Source: an uncultured Eubacteriales bacterium (GTDB lineage Bacteria > Bacillota > Clostridia > Christensenellales > CAG-917). Taken from it: a stretch of 36,958 nucleotides of DNA. The notes beneath the pieces are model-generated. The model ran no database searches, was not told the DNA's origin, and saw nothing but the letters and a program-made list of their open reading frames with translations. The position numbers and the translations under genes are program-made. The number at the start of each line of letters is the position of its first letter. The stretch's first letter is position 1. Of this stretch, positions 14,674 to 22,844 are shown one piece after another. Location of the stretch: NCBI GenBank assembly GCA_900547975.1, contig URIX01000009.1:1-36958 (forward strand), in the 5' to 3' direction.

Positions 14674-14692
14674 TGCAAAGTGTATTTTTCGT

Positions 14693-15013
14693 TTAGTCGA
14701 GTTTTGAAAGTTCGTTTATCAGCGACAAAACCGCAATGCCGTACTTGGACGGAAGTTTGGCAAGTTCGTTTTTCACGAGTTCGGACACGCTTTCGTTTTT
14801 CTCGTCCACGCCCAAAAGGTAGTCGCAGGACGCGCTCAAAGCAACGCTCAGATTTTTCAGCGTTTCGATGGATACGCCGACTTTTCCGCTTTCGACGTCG
14901 GCAAGAAAGCGCGGACTGACGTTGATTTTTTCCGCCAGACTCTCTCTCGTCATATTCAACATATTTCTTCTCGCACGTATTCTTTCGCCGAGAATTATAT
15001 TCACGTCTTTCAT
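14693..15013 (-). CDS. XRE-family helix-turn-helix regulator
   Basis: This 106-residue protein has an N-terminal Cro/CI-type helix-turn-helix at about residues 8-62 (RRNMLNMTRESLAEKINVS, then FLADVESGKVGVSIETL). The C-terminal tail is short and helical. ATG 15013 is chosen because it precedes the HTH and has GGTGA upstream; the longer frame would run into its own promoter (-35 TTGTTG, -10 TATAAT on the minus strand, 17 bp apart). It is divergent from the LRR lipoprotein gene, and two matching palindromes lie between them, so it is the likely regulator of both. Confidence 0.88.
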   Translation of the reverse strand: MKDVNIILGERIRARRNMLNMTRESLAEKINVSPRFLADVESGKVGVSIETLKNLSVALSASCDYLLGVDEKNESVSELVKNELAKLPSKYGIAVLSLINELSKLD

Positions 15014-15077
15014 AATATTATTCACCAATGTTTTCAAATTCAAGTTGATTATATATGAAGCGACACATCTCAACAAT

Positions 15078-15119
15078 GATGTACTACATCTTGACAAATG
15101 ATGTAATACATCATAAAAT
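15078..15119 (+). promoter_or_regulatory. Promoter of the LRR lipoprotein gene with two operators
   Basis: -35 TTGACA (15091-15096), a 17-bp spacer and -10 TAAAAT (15114-15119). The palindrome TGATGTA-A-TACATCA (15099-15113) fills the spacer. A second copy GATGTA-C-TACATC (15078-15090) abuts the -35 on its upstream side. Binding at the spacer site would block the promoter. Confidence 0.85.
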
Positions 15120-15160
15120 AATACTAATATACATTTAGTATGGGGGTTATGAAGGAAACT

Positions 15161-18100
15161 ATGAGAAAGATGTGTTACATATTTGTCGCATTGTTGACGC
15201 TTTTATTTGCGCTCACACTCGTCGCTTGCGGCGATACCGAGCAAGAAAAGCCTGCGGCGGTGTCGAAGTACGTCGAGGGTATGGACGATTTCGAGTACTA
15301 TGCCGACGACGAAACCGTTACGCTGTTCTGGCCGAAAGACAAGACGAAAAAGAGCGTGACTATTCCTGCTTGCGTGACCGAAATCAACGGCAACGCGTTC
15401 GACGGTTGCGTTTTGCTCGAAGAAGTGAAATTCGAAAAGGGTTGCAAACTCAAAAGAATCAACACGTTTGCTTTCAAAGATTGTACAGCATTGAAAAAAA
15501 TATGGCTTCCGCCAACCGTCGAGTTGCTCGGCGACAGAGTTTTTTACGGTTGCACATCGCTTGAAGAAGCCGACTTTTCGGGCGAAGGCATAACGTCTTG
15601 CGGTTCGTTGATTTTTGAAAAATGCGCAAGCCTCAAACGCGTCGTCGTGCCTGCGGGTATGACGAATGTCAGTGAAAAAGAATTTGCCGATTGCGTATCT
15701 CTTGAAAGCGTTAAATTTTGCAACGGCGTTGCCACGATTGCAAACAACGCTTTTTACGGCAAAAAACTTGTTGGCGAAATGACTTTTCCGAGCAGTATAA
15801 AGAAAATAGGCGACAGAGCGTTTTACGGCAATGAGTTCAGTGCGATTAGTTTCTCCGAAAACGTGGAATCGATAGGAAAAGAAGCGTTTTACAGCAAAGA
15901 CAGTTCATATCTTAAAGATTTGACGTTGCCGTTTGTCGGACAAACGGCAAACGGCGGCACGCTTTCCGACGTCTTTTCGCAAAGCAGTATATCGTCGCTT
16001 GAAAGTCTTACGATTTCGGGCGGAACGCTCGGCGGCGATTCGCTCAAATGGTTTTCGGGATTGACGCTTGAAGTGAGCGACGACGTAAATATCAAAGCGG
16101 GTGCGCTTGACAATACCGAGTGGTACAAAAATCAAAAAGACGGCGTCGTATACGCCGGCAATATCGTGTATGGCTATAAAGGCACGATGTCGCAACCCAC
16201 AGCAATCGTCATAAAAGAGGGCGCAACGAAAATAATCGACGGCGCATTCGGTATTCAAGAAAACGCCGTTTCGTTCGAGATTTCTTCAACGGTGAAGGAA
16301 ATCGGCAAAAAGGTGTTGACTGCGCCGTATTTGCTAAGAATAAAAGTGTCCGCCGACAATAAAAACTACGCTTCCGACGGCAACTGTCTGCTTAAAAAAG
16401 ACGAAAACGGCAATAAAGGAAATACCGTGATTATGGGCTGTCGCGGAAGCGAAATTCCGTCGTACGCCACGGTTATAGGCGAATATGCGTTTGAATTAAT
16501 GTCCGTTGACGCATTAAAGATTCCCAAATACATACAAAGAATCGAAACCGGCGCGTTTATAGGGGCAGTGTTTTCGGAAAATATCGTCTTTGAAAGCGGA
16601 AGTCAGTTGCAAGCGATAGGCGATTACGCTTTCTGCACGTACGCCTATTATATGAGAAACGTCGTGCTTGATTTGGGTGCGCTCAACAATTTGAAAAGCA
16701 TAGGCGAATATGCGTTTGATTTGGGGAATAACAGCGTAGACGGTCTTAATAACGGCATAACGAACGTGATTCTTCCCAAAAATCTGACGTCAATAGGCAA
16801 ATACGCATTCGGCCCGAATCTTGAGTCAATTCAAGTGGCGACCGGTAACGACACGTTCACGGTTGCGGATAATTGCCTTATCAAAGATTCGACGGTGGTG
16901 TTGGGTACGAGCAACAGCGTTATCCCGGCAAAAGTCAACGGCAAAAAAATCACGACTATAGGCGAATATGCGTTTGCGTACAAGACAGTTTCAAATTTGG
17001 TTATTCCCGACGGAATCGAAACCATCGGCAACGGCGCGTTTGAAAAGTGCCAAGGCATAACGACGTTGAATCTTCCCAAAAGCGTAAAAAACCTCGGCGC
17101 GAATGCGTTTTCGGGCACAGATATTGCGCGCGTGACCATTCCGACAACGGTCGTATCGATAGGCGAAAAAACATTTGCGGAATTGAAAAATCTCGAATAC
17201 GTCGAGTTTGAGATAGAATCGGACAACGGCGGATACGGTTTGCAATCGATTGCGCAAAACGCGTTCGAGAGAAGTTCCGCGCCCAAAACCCTCACCGCGC
17301 CGCTGGGCATAATTTCCAAAATTAAGGACTGTTTCTCGTTTGTCGACACGATAAACGTTATAGGCAACGACGATATTCCCGCGCAAGCGTTTTCGGGTTG
17401 GATTCCGCAAAGAACAAAAGCAATAAACATCGGCGAGGGCGTGCGAAAAATCGGCGATATGGCGTTTGCCGATTGCGAAATAACAAGTTTCGTTTTGCCT
17501 GCTTCCGTAACCGAAATCGGCGTCGGAATTTTGACGTATTGCCCGATAGAAAGCCTTTCCGTCGCAAGCGGAAACGCAAGATATTATGCGAAAAACAATT
17601 ATATTATCGACAGCGAGTCGCACTCGATTGTCATCGCGTGCAAAAACAGCGGCGAGATCCCCACGTCGTTCAAGTATGTTACGGTCAATAACAAAAACGT
17701 CAAAGAATACGACGTAACGTCGATTGCAAACGGCGCGTTCAAAGGCGTTGAAATCGAAAGAATAACAATTCCGAGCAATATCAAGAGCATATGCGATTAT
17801 GCGTTCGCGCAAAGCACGCTTCGCACGGTCAATATTTTGTCGGGCGTTGAAAGCATAGGCAGAAGTGCATTCGAGGGCGCAACGAATTTGACGTCGGTGT
17901 CCGTTGCCGACAGCGTGAAGTCTATCGGGTACGCGGCATTCCGTGGCACAGAGTTTTACGCGCAAAAGCAAGCGACCGAAACTGGTATATCCTATATCGG
18001 CAAGGTTGCATATGCGTATCACGGCGACAAAACGGGCGTCGCCGAACTCGAAGTGGCTGACGGTACGGTCGGCATTGCCGAACACGCATTCGAGAGAATG

Positions 18101-18439
18101 AGCAATCTCAAAAAGATAATTCTTCCGTCTTCTCTCAAAAATATCGACAAAGAAGTGTTCGTAGGTTGCAAGAATCTTACGAATCTGTATTTCAACGGCA
18201 CGGACGATAGTTGGAAAGCGGTGACGAAAGTCAGAAACTGGGATTTGAATCTGCCAGTGCACAAAACTTGGACATTGTGCCGCTGCGATGAAAAATCGCA
18301 CGACCACGACGGTGACGGTATCTTGAAAAAGCCCGACGAGGCGGCGGACGTATGCCAAAACTACAAGTTGTTCGGTGCGGAAGTTTGCGACGAGTGTTTT
18401 GACAAAGAAGTCGATAAAGCAGTAGGTCGCAGTAATTAA
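15161..18439 (+). CDS. BspA-type leucine-rich-repeat lipoprotein
   Basis: This 1092-residue surface protein has a lipoprotein signal (lipobox LTLVAC). It is followed by many LRR_5/TpLRR repeats of the form IGEYAF....NLVIPDGIETIGNGAF. The C-terminal end is different: it contains CRCDEKSHDHDGDG and a CQNYK...CDEC segment, with a possible Asp-rich calcium loop. BspA-like proteins act in adhesion and host or matrix binding. ATG 15161 is preferred because AAGGA lies five bases upstream; ATGs at 15140 and 15149 are alternatives. Transcription is probably controlled by the divergent XRE regulator. Individual repeats near 15900-16100 are degenerate. Confidence 0.9.
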   Translation: MRKMCYIFVALLTLLFALTLVACGDTEQEKPAAVSKYVEGMDDFEYYADDETVTLFWPKDKTKKSVTIPACVTEINGNAFDGCVLLEEVKFEKGCKLKRINTFAFKDCTALKKIWLPPTVELLGDRVFYGCTSLEEADFSGEGITSCGSLIFEKCASLKRVVVPAGMTNVSEKEFADCVSLESVKFCNGVATIANNAFYGKKLVGEMTFPSSIKKIGDRAFYGNEFSAISFSENVESIGKEAFYSKDSSYLKDLTLPFVGQTANGGTLSDVFSQSSISSLESLTISGGTLGGDSLKWFSGLTLEVSDDVNIKAGALDNTEWYKNQKDGVVYAGNIVYGYKGTMSQPTAIVIKEGATKIIDGAFGIQENAVSFEISSTVKEIGKKVLTAPYLLRIKVSADNKNYASDGNCLLKKDENGNKGNTVIMGCRGSEIPSYATVIGEYAFELMSVDALKIPKYIQRIETGAFIGAVFSENIVFESGSQLQAIGDYAFCTYAYYMRNVVLDLGALNNLKSIGEYAFDLGNNSVDGLNNGITNVILPKNLTSIGKYAFGPNLESIQVATGNDTFTVADNCLIKDSTVVLGTSNSVIPAKVNGKKITTIGEYAFAYKTVSNLVIPDGIETIGNGAFEKCQGITTLNLPKSVKNLGANAFSGTDIARVTIPTTVVSIGEKTFAELKNLEYVEFEIESDNGGYGLQSIAQNAFERSSAPKTLTAPLGIISKIKDCFSFVDTINVIGNDDIPAQAFSGWIPQRTKAINIGEGVRKIGDMAFADCEITSFVLPASVTEIGVGILTYCPIESLSVASGNARYYAKNNYIIDSESHSIVIACKNSGEIPTSFKYVTVNNKNVKEYDVTSIANGAFKGVEIERITIPSNIKSICDYAFAQSTLRTVNILSGVESIGRSAFEGATNLTSVSVADSVKSIGYAAFRGTEFYAQKQATETGISYIGKVAYAYHGDKTGVAELEVADGTVGIAEHAFERMSNLKKIILPSSLKNIDKEVFVGCKNLTNLYFNGTDDSWKAVTKVRNWDLNLPVHKTWTLCRCDEKSHDHDGDGILKKPDEAADVCQNYKLFGAEVCDECFDKEVDKAVGRSN

Positions 18440-18494
18440 TAATTAATAATGAATAATTAATAATTAATAATTGAGGGCGGGACACCCGCACCTG
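18432..18494. repeat. Repeat C, copy 2
   Basis: A TAATTAATAATTAATAATG-type run is followed by GGGCGGG-ACA-CCCGCACC. The central base pair is C-G here and T-A in the other copies. It starts within the end of the LRR gene and leads directly into hairpin element A copy 3. Confidence 0.85.
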
Positions 18495-18511
18495 AAATAG
18501 AAACAAGTAAT

Positions 18512-18638
18512 AAAAACTGCGCCAAATAGATGCATAATGCGAAAGAGGCATCCGAACGGCAACCCTAATTTACTGACGTAAATGAGTTGTCGGGCGGATG
18601 CCTCTGACAAAATTAGGCGCTATTTGGCGCAGTTTTTA
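18512..18638. repeat. Long-hairpin element A, copy 3 (after proS)
   Basis: Perfect 18-bp terminal arms AAAAACTGCGCCAAATAG (18512-18529) and CTATTTGGCGCAGTTTTT (18620-18637) are present, with inner arms AGAGGCATCCG / CGGATGCCTCT. On the minus strand the element begins with the proS stop codon TAA. The apex (CAACTCATTTACG, AGTAAATTAGGGTTGC on the minus strand) is nearly identical to copy 1. The T-run at each end fits bidirectional termination. Confidence 0.9.
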
Positions 18639-20075
18639 ATAAGCACGGGCGTAATAGATTACCTTGCTCGCAGGCTTCCCGCAGACGGGGCATACGTCGC
18701 CGACGGGCGTTTGGTCAAACGGCATACAACGCGAGGTCGCCGCAAATTGTTCTTTTATCTTGTCCTCACAGCAACGGTCGCCGCACCACATAGTCTTGAC
18801 GAAATTGTGATTGTCAAGAGCCTCTTTCATCTCGTCGAGAGAGTGGCAAGTGACGATGTGCGAGTGCAAAAATTCGTGCGACTGCTTGAACATATTTTGT
18901 TGAATATCGTCCAAAAGCGCGGGGATTTCGGTCGTAAGGCTGTCGATTTTGAGTGCGAACTTGTCGTGAGTATCGCGGCGCGCAATCATAACCTGACCGT
19001 TTTCGATGTCGCGAGGACCGATTTCGAGACGTACGGGCACGCCTTTCATTTCCCATTCGTTGAACTTCCAGCCCGGGGATTGTTCTCTGTCGTCGAGCAT
19101 AACTCTCACGCCGACGCCACGAAGTGCGGAAGCGACTTCTTGAGCTTTTTCGTTGACGCCTTCTTTGTGCGCCGCAACGGGAACGACAACCACTTGATAG
19201 GGTGCGACTTTCGGCGGAAGTTTCAAGCCGCGTTGGTCGCCGTGCGCCATAATGAGCGCGCCGATAAGACGAGTGGATACGCCCCAACTGGTTTGATAGG
19301 GATTTTTGAGTTGACCGTCTTTGTCGAGATACTTGATTTCGAAAGCGGACGAGAAGTTTTGTCCGAGATAGTGGGAAGTGCCCGATTGCAACGCTTTGCC
19401 GTCGAGCATCATTGCTTCCATAGTGTAGGTGTCAACCGCGCCAGCAAATTTCTCTTTTTCGGATTTTTGACCGACAAGGACGTCGATTGCAAGCACGTTT
19501 TGCATGAATTCACGGTACACTTCGAGCATTTTGAGGGTTTCCTCTCTCGCTTCGTCTTCGGTTCGGTGAAGGGTGTGACCTTCTTGCCAGAGAAATTCGC
19601 TCGTACGAAGGAAAGGACGAGTGGTCTTTTCCCAACGCACGACGTTTGCCCATTGGTTTATGAGTACGGGCAAATCGCGATAACTCTTGACCCACTTTGC
19701 GTACATAGAGCAGATGATGGTTTCGGACGTAGGACGCACGACGAGTTGCTCTTCGAGCGGCGTATTGCCGATATGTGTGACAAGCGCGACTTCGGGCGCG
19801 AATCCTTCAACGTGGTCCGCCTCTTTCACGAGATAACTGTATGGGATAAACATCGGGAAGTACGCGTTTTTGTGTCCCGTTGCTTTGAATCTCGCATTGA
19901 GTTCCTCTTGAATATGTTCCCAAATCTCGTAGCCGTAAGGACGAATGACCATCGTGCCTTTGACGGGACCGTAGTCGACGAGTTCGGTTTTAAGCACAAC
20001 GTCGGTGTACCATTGAGGGAAATTCACGTTCATATCCGTGATTTCTTTTACGAATTGTTCCTTTTCTTTTGCCAT
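18636..20075 (-). CDS. proS: Prolyl-tRNA synthetase, archaeal/eukaryotic-like type
   Basis: This 479-residue class II synthetase charges tRNA-Pro. It lacks the large editing insertion of the classical bacterial form and has the C-terminal zinc-type domain (CGDRCCEDK and CPVCGKPA) ending in a terminal Tyr (VIYYARAY), typical of the shorter archaeal-like group also found in many Bacillota. Class II motif regions are visible (RWEKTTRPFLRTSEFLWQEG; GVSTRLIGALIMAHGD), followed by the anticodon-binding domain (YQVVVVPVAA). The start has GAGG upstream. The stop codon is the first part of hairpin element A copy 3. Confidence 0.96.
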   Translation of the reverse strand: MAKEKEQFVKEITDMNVNFPQWYTDVVLKTELVDYGPVKGTMVIRPYGYEIWEHIQEELNARFKATGHKNAYFPMFIPYSYLVKEADHVEGFAPEVALVTHIGNTPLEEQLVVRPTSETIICSMYAKWVKSYRDLPVLINQWANVVRWEKTTRPFLRTSEFLWQEGHTLHRTEDEAREETLKMLEVYREFMQNVLAIDVLVGQKSEKEKFAGAVDTYTMEAMMLDGKALQSGTSHYLGQNFSSAFEIKYLDKDGQLKNPYQTSWGVSTRLIGALIMAHGDQRGLKLPPKVAPYQVVVVPVAAHKEGVNEKAQEVASALRGVGVRVMLDDREQSPGWKFNEWEMKGVPVRLEIGPRDIENGQVMIARRDTHDKFALKIDSLTTEIPALLDDIQQNMFKQSHEFLHSHIVTCHSLDEMKEALDNHNFVKTMWCGDRCCEDKIKEQFAATSRCMPFDQTPVGDVCPVCGKPASKVIYYARAY

Positions 20076-20129
20076 AGTCTGCCTCTATCCGTATAAGGAT
20101 AATTATATATAATAATATACTGTATCGAT

Positions 20130-20158
20130 ATTATATACTCTAAAAACCGCCTTGTAAA
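20130..20158 (-). promoter_or_regulatory. Promoter of proS
   Basis: On the minus strand, -35 TTTACA (20153-20158), a 17-bp spacer and -10 TATAAT (20130-20135). The leader of about 45 bases is too short for a T-box. Confidence 0.7.
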
Positions 20159-20253
20159 ACGAAAACATCGAAAAACAATCAAAAGGCTTTGATAAATAAG
20201 AAGTTACAAACGTTTACACAACCTTAATTTTTGTCCGAGCGAGCATTTGACGA

Positions 20254-20282
20254 TTGCCATTTTTCCACTTCTTTTATATAAT
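20254..20282 (+). promoter_or_regulatory. Promoter of the ComEC-like gene, leaderless geometry
   Basis: -35 TTGCCA (20254-20259), a 17-bp spacer and -10 TATAAT (20277-20282). ATG 20289 begins six bases after the -10, so transcription should start at the start codon. No Shine-Dalgarno is present. Confidence 0.75.
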
Positions 20283-20288
20283 GGCAGT

Positions 20289-21494
20289 ATGGCAAAGAAA
20301 TCTTCAAAATCCACGAAATCTAAAAAGCAAACTTCGTCACCCGTCGAAAAGGCGGCGAAAAAGGCGTACAAGGCAAATCCGAAAGCGTTTGTAATTTCAA
20401 TAGTTGCAATCGTGCTCGTCATAGCAATCGCGACGGCGGTTGTGTATTTCGCATTCCCCGACACTTGGGACAAAATCGTTTCAATGATTGTCAAGGACAA
20501 TCAACATCCGGGACTTGCTCGCGGCGACGGCGAATTGCTTGTGCATATGCTCGACGTCGGACAGGGCGATTGCATCTATATTCAGTTGCCCGACGGCAAA
20601 GATATGGTGATAGACTGCGCAAACTACAACGACGACAAAAAGTACGAGAAAAAGACTTTCGATTATCTTGACACCTACATAACCGACGATACGGTCGAGT
20701 ACCTTATGCTCACGCACTGCGACAGCGACCACGTTTATTTTATGGACGAACTTTTAAAGCAATACCAAGTCGAAAAGTTGTTTATGCCCAACGTGCTTGC
20801 CGCACCCGGAACGACATCGAAAGACAAAAAGGCGTTGCAAGATCAAATCGACGCACTCGACACGAGCAGATTCACCGATAAAGACACAATCGGAACGGTA
20901 ACGTATGCGGAATTTTTCATCGCCGCGCTCACCGAGCCTAATTGCGAAATCGTGCTTAACGTCGATTCCAACGTAAACACTAACAGCATAATTATAGAGG
21001 AAACGACGTACAGACTGGTGTTCTATTGCCCTACGCAAGAGTATTACGACGACTCGAATCTCAATAGCGCCGAACGCAAAAACGCCATATCACCCATCGG
21101 AATTTTGGAATACAACGGCAGACGTATTATGCTCACGGGCGATAGCAACGAACTCAACGAGCCGCTTGTCGTCGAACGCACGGGCAAAATCGATTGCGAC
21201 GTGTTGAAAGTGGGACATCACGGCAGTGCGACTTCGACTCTCAATCCGTTTTTGGACGCGTATACGTTCGAGTATGCGATAATCAGTTGCAACACCTACG
21301 GCAACAAATTCAATCATCCTCGTCAATCCACGCTCGACCGTCTTAAAGCGCACGACATAGCGGTTTATCGCACGGACAACAACGGCAATATAGTGGTGTC
21401 GGTAGACAAGGACGGCAACATAAAAATAACCACACAAAAAGAGTGGAACAAAGAAGAAAACTACAAGGGCTATTCGACAGGTTCGGATGATTAG
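20289..21494 (+). CDS. Membrane-anchored metallo-beta-lactamase-fold hydrolase, ComEC C-terminal type
   Basis: This 401-residue protein has a basic Lys/Ser-rich N-terminus and a single transmembrane helix (FVISIVAIVLVIAIATAVVYF). The catalytic domain, probably extracellular, carries HMLDVGQGDCIYIQLPDG, the metal motif HCDSDH, a later LTGDSNE and VGHHGSATS. These match the standalone version of the ComEC/Rec2 nuclease-like domain. Substrates could be nucleic acids or phospho-compounds. An in-frame TTG/ATG further upstream would overlap the promoter, so ATG 20289 is used. It is monocistronic. Confidence 0.85.
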   Translation: MAKKSSKSTKSKKQTSSPVEKAAKKAYKANPKAFVISIVAIVLVIAIATAVVYFAFPDTWDKIVSMIVKDNQHPGLARGDGELLVHMLDVGQGDCIYIQLPDGKDMVIDCANYNDDKKYEKKTFDYLDTYITDDTVEYLMLTHCDSDHVYFMDELLKQYQVEKLFMPNVLAAPGTTSKDKKALQDQIDALDTSRFTDKDTIGTVTYAEFFIAALTEPNCEIVLNVDSNVNTNSIIIEETTYRLVFYCPTQEYYDDSNLNSAERKNAISPIGILEYNGRRIMLTGDSNELNEPLVVERTGKIDCDVLKVGHHGSATSTLNPFLDAYTFEYAIISCNTYGNKFNHPRQSTLDRLKAHDIAVYRTDNNGNIVVSVDKDGNIKITTQKEWNKEENYKGYSTGSDD

Positions 21495-21505
21495 ACTTCA
21501 AAAAA

Positions 21506-21533
21506 GGCTCGCATTGAATTGCGAGCCTTTTTC
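21506..21533. terminator. Terminator after the ComEC-like gene
   Basis: GGCTCGCA-TTGAAT-TGCGAGCC (21506-21527) is flanked by A- and T-runs. Confidence 0.9.
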
Positions 21534-21540
21534 GTTTTTG

Positions 21541-21590
21541 AATTAATAATTAATAATTAATAATTATGGGTGGGCTCTGCCCACACCCTA
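21541..21590. repeat. Repeat C, copy 3
   Basis: An AATTAATAATTAATAATTA-type run is followed by GGGTGGG-CTCTG-CCCACACC. It leads directly into repeat D. Confidence 0.85.
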
Positions 21591-21890
21591 AACGCTCACT
21601 CATTCGAAGTGAACTTATTAACGGAATGTGCAACTTCGAAGACGGCACACGAGCCGCAGCGGCGGCGAGAAAAGCGAGCGTCGAAGCTCGACGAATAGTA
21701 CCGTCCGACTGTGCCGTTTGGGTGCGTAGCTGGCACACAAAGGACGGTGACATAATGAGTGAAATGCCCTTATCTATGCGAGCACCGAGTGTTGCCCCAC
21801 GCGAAGCGGACGCCGTGGGTTCCCTCAAAGTATGCAGAGGGGGAACGACGGTAGGGGAAACACGTGAGGAAGGGGGAAAATTCAAAGTTA
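21591..21890. repeat. Dispersed repeat D, full-length copy
   Basis: About 300 bp whose right end matches bases 1-32 of the window. It holds stable stems: TTCGAAGT / ACTTCGAA near the left end, CGAGC/GCTCG near 21676-21690, and a composite stem ACCGTCC..TGTGCC / GGCACA..GGACGGT (21700-21748). Both strands are open in one frame for 111 codons. The lack of a promoter, of a ribosome-binding site and of protein-like composition argues for a structured repeat rather than a gene. Confidence 0.7.
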
Positions 21891-21909
21891 ATTTTGTTTA
21901 GATTTAATA

Positions 21910-21936
21910 AGAGGACTAAAAGTTTATGCAGATAAA
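21910..21936 (+). repeat. 27-bp direct repeat, left copy
   Basis: The sequence beginning AGAGGACTAAAAGTTTATGC is repeated exactly at 22103-22129. It overlaps the start of a 44-codon reading frame (ATG 21926, basic peptide) of unknown status. Confidence 0.9.
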
Positions 21937-21939
21937 CAA

Positions 21940-22112
21940 GCGTCTAAACGCCGCAGATAGGATAAAGAGCAAGAAAAAAGCCCCTTGTCAGACAATCTTT
22001 TTCAAAAGCAGGTACAGGGTGCAAGCAAGCAGACAATTTGGCGAAACTGTGGCTGGATAGTTTGTCCGTGAATGATTTGATAGCGCAAATTTTCTGCGCG
22101 GTAGAGGACTAA
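21940..22112 (+). pseudogene. Possible gene remnant between the 27-bp repeats
   Basis: The frame ending at 22110-22112 reads ...KQADNLAKLWLDSLSVNDLI... and stops in the right copy of the 27-bp repeat (GAGGACTAA). It has no start codon and looks like the last 40 residues of a lost gene. I do not recognise the family. The rest of 21891-22102 holds nothing else that I can support. Confidence 0.3.
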
Positions 22113-22184
22113 AAGTTTATGCAGATAAAAGAAAAGACACGCTGTTGCGTGTCTTTTTGTAAACTTGCATAAACTTTTAGTCCG
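22103..22184. repeat. 27-bp repeat, right copy, in an inverted repeat with the rpsR 3' end
   Basis: GGACTAAAAGTTTATGC (22106-22122) is an exact inverted copy of GCATAAACTTTTAGTCC (22168-22184), which contains the rpsR stop codon. The rpsR terminator lies between them, giving a nested hairpin. Confidence 0.9.
22133..22156 (-). terminator. Terminator of the rpsF-ssb-rpsR operon
   Basis: AAAGACACGC-TGTT-GCGTGTCTTT is followed by a T-rich run on the minus strand. Confidence 0.85.
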
Positions 22185-22425
22185 CTTTGTAGGGAAGCAA
22201 TGCCATAACTCTTGCTCTCTTGATTGCGACAGCAAGCGTTCTTTGATGTTTTGCGCAAACACCGCTCATACGACGGGGAAGGATTTTGCCTTTCTCGGTG
22301 ATGAAACGACGAAGTTTCGCAACGTCCTTGTAGTCGATGTCGTCAACGTGATCTACGCAGAATGTGCAAACTTTCTTTTTGGGCACTCTCTTGGGTGCGC
22401 GGGGTGCTTTAACTTCTTCTGCCAT
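22177..22425 (-). CDS. rpsR: Ribosomal protein bS18
   Basis: This 82-residue small-subunit protein has the conserved core DYKDVAKLRRFITEKGKILPRR followed by SGVCAKHQR, written here as adjoining segments. It keeps zinc-binding-type residues (CTFC and C..H), so it is the C+ form. ATG 22425 with AAGGAG upstream is preferred to the in-frame TTG at 22431. It is the last gene of the rpsF-ssb-rpsR operon. Its 3' end takes part in an inverted repeat. Confidence 0.96.
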   Translation of the reverse strand: MAEEVKAPRAPKRVPKKKVCTFCVDHVDDIDYKDVAKLRRFITEKGKILPRRMSGVCAKHQRTLAVAIKRARVMALLPYKAD

Positions 22426-22442
22426 TTTCAATACTCCTTAAA

Positions 22443-22826
22443 TTAGAATGGAAGGTCTTCGTCGATGGGTTTGAGATCGTCGAAATCGACGTCGTCGGAA
22501 CCGTTTTCGTCACTTCTGGTGGAGAGGAATTGCACCTCGTCCGCCGCGATTTCGGTGACGTAACGACGAGAACCGTCTTGCGTGTCATAACTTCTTGTTT
22601 GGATGCTGCCGCTGATAGCCGCCTTGCTGCCTTTTTTGAGGTAGCGAGCGCAGTTGTCCGCTTGCGCTCTCCAAACTACGACGGGGAGAAAATCGGTTTC
22701 TCTTTTGCCGTCTTTTGAGTAGGAACGAGACACAGCAAGTGTAAATCTGCAAAATTTGATGCCGCTGTTTGTGGACGCGAGTTCCGGATCCTTTGTCAAA
22801 TTGCCGATCAAAAATACCTTGTTCAT
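22443..22826 (-). CDS. ssb: Single-stranded DNA-binding protein
   Basis: This 127-residue SSB has an OB-fold from residue 1 to about 105 (MNKVFLIGNLTKDPEL, FLPVVVWRAQADNCARYLKKGS), a short acidic linker and the conserved C-terminal tip DEDLPF that binds partner proteins. The linker is much shorter than in the long SSBs of Bacillus. AAGGAG precedes the start. It lies between rpsF and rpsR as in most Bacillota. Confidence 0.96.
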   Translation of the reverse strand: MNKVFLIGNLTKDPELASTNSGIKFCRFTLAVSRSYSKDGKRETDFLPVVVWRAQADNCARYLKKGSKAAISGSIQTRSYDTQDGSRRYVTEIAADEVQFLSTRSDENGSDDVDFDDLKPIDEDLPF

Positions 22827-22844
22827 ATTTTTTCTCCTTGTCTA

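Noticed and set aside
20076..20129. T-box leader for proS
   Set aside because: The predicted leader is about 45 bases, too short for a T-box, and has no terminator hairpin.
21566..21901. 111-codon open frame in repeat D
   Set aside because: It covers a dispersed, hairpin-rich repeat, lacks a ribosome-binding site and is open on both strands.
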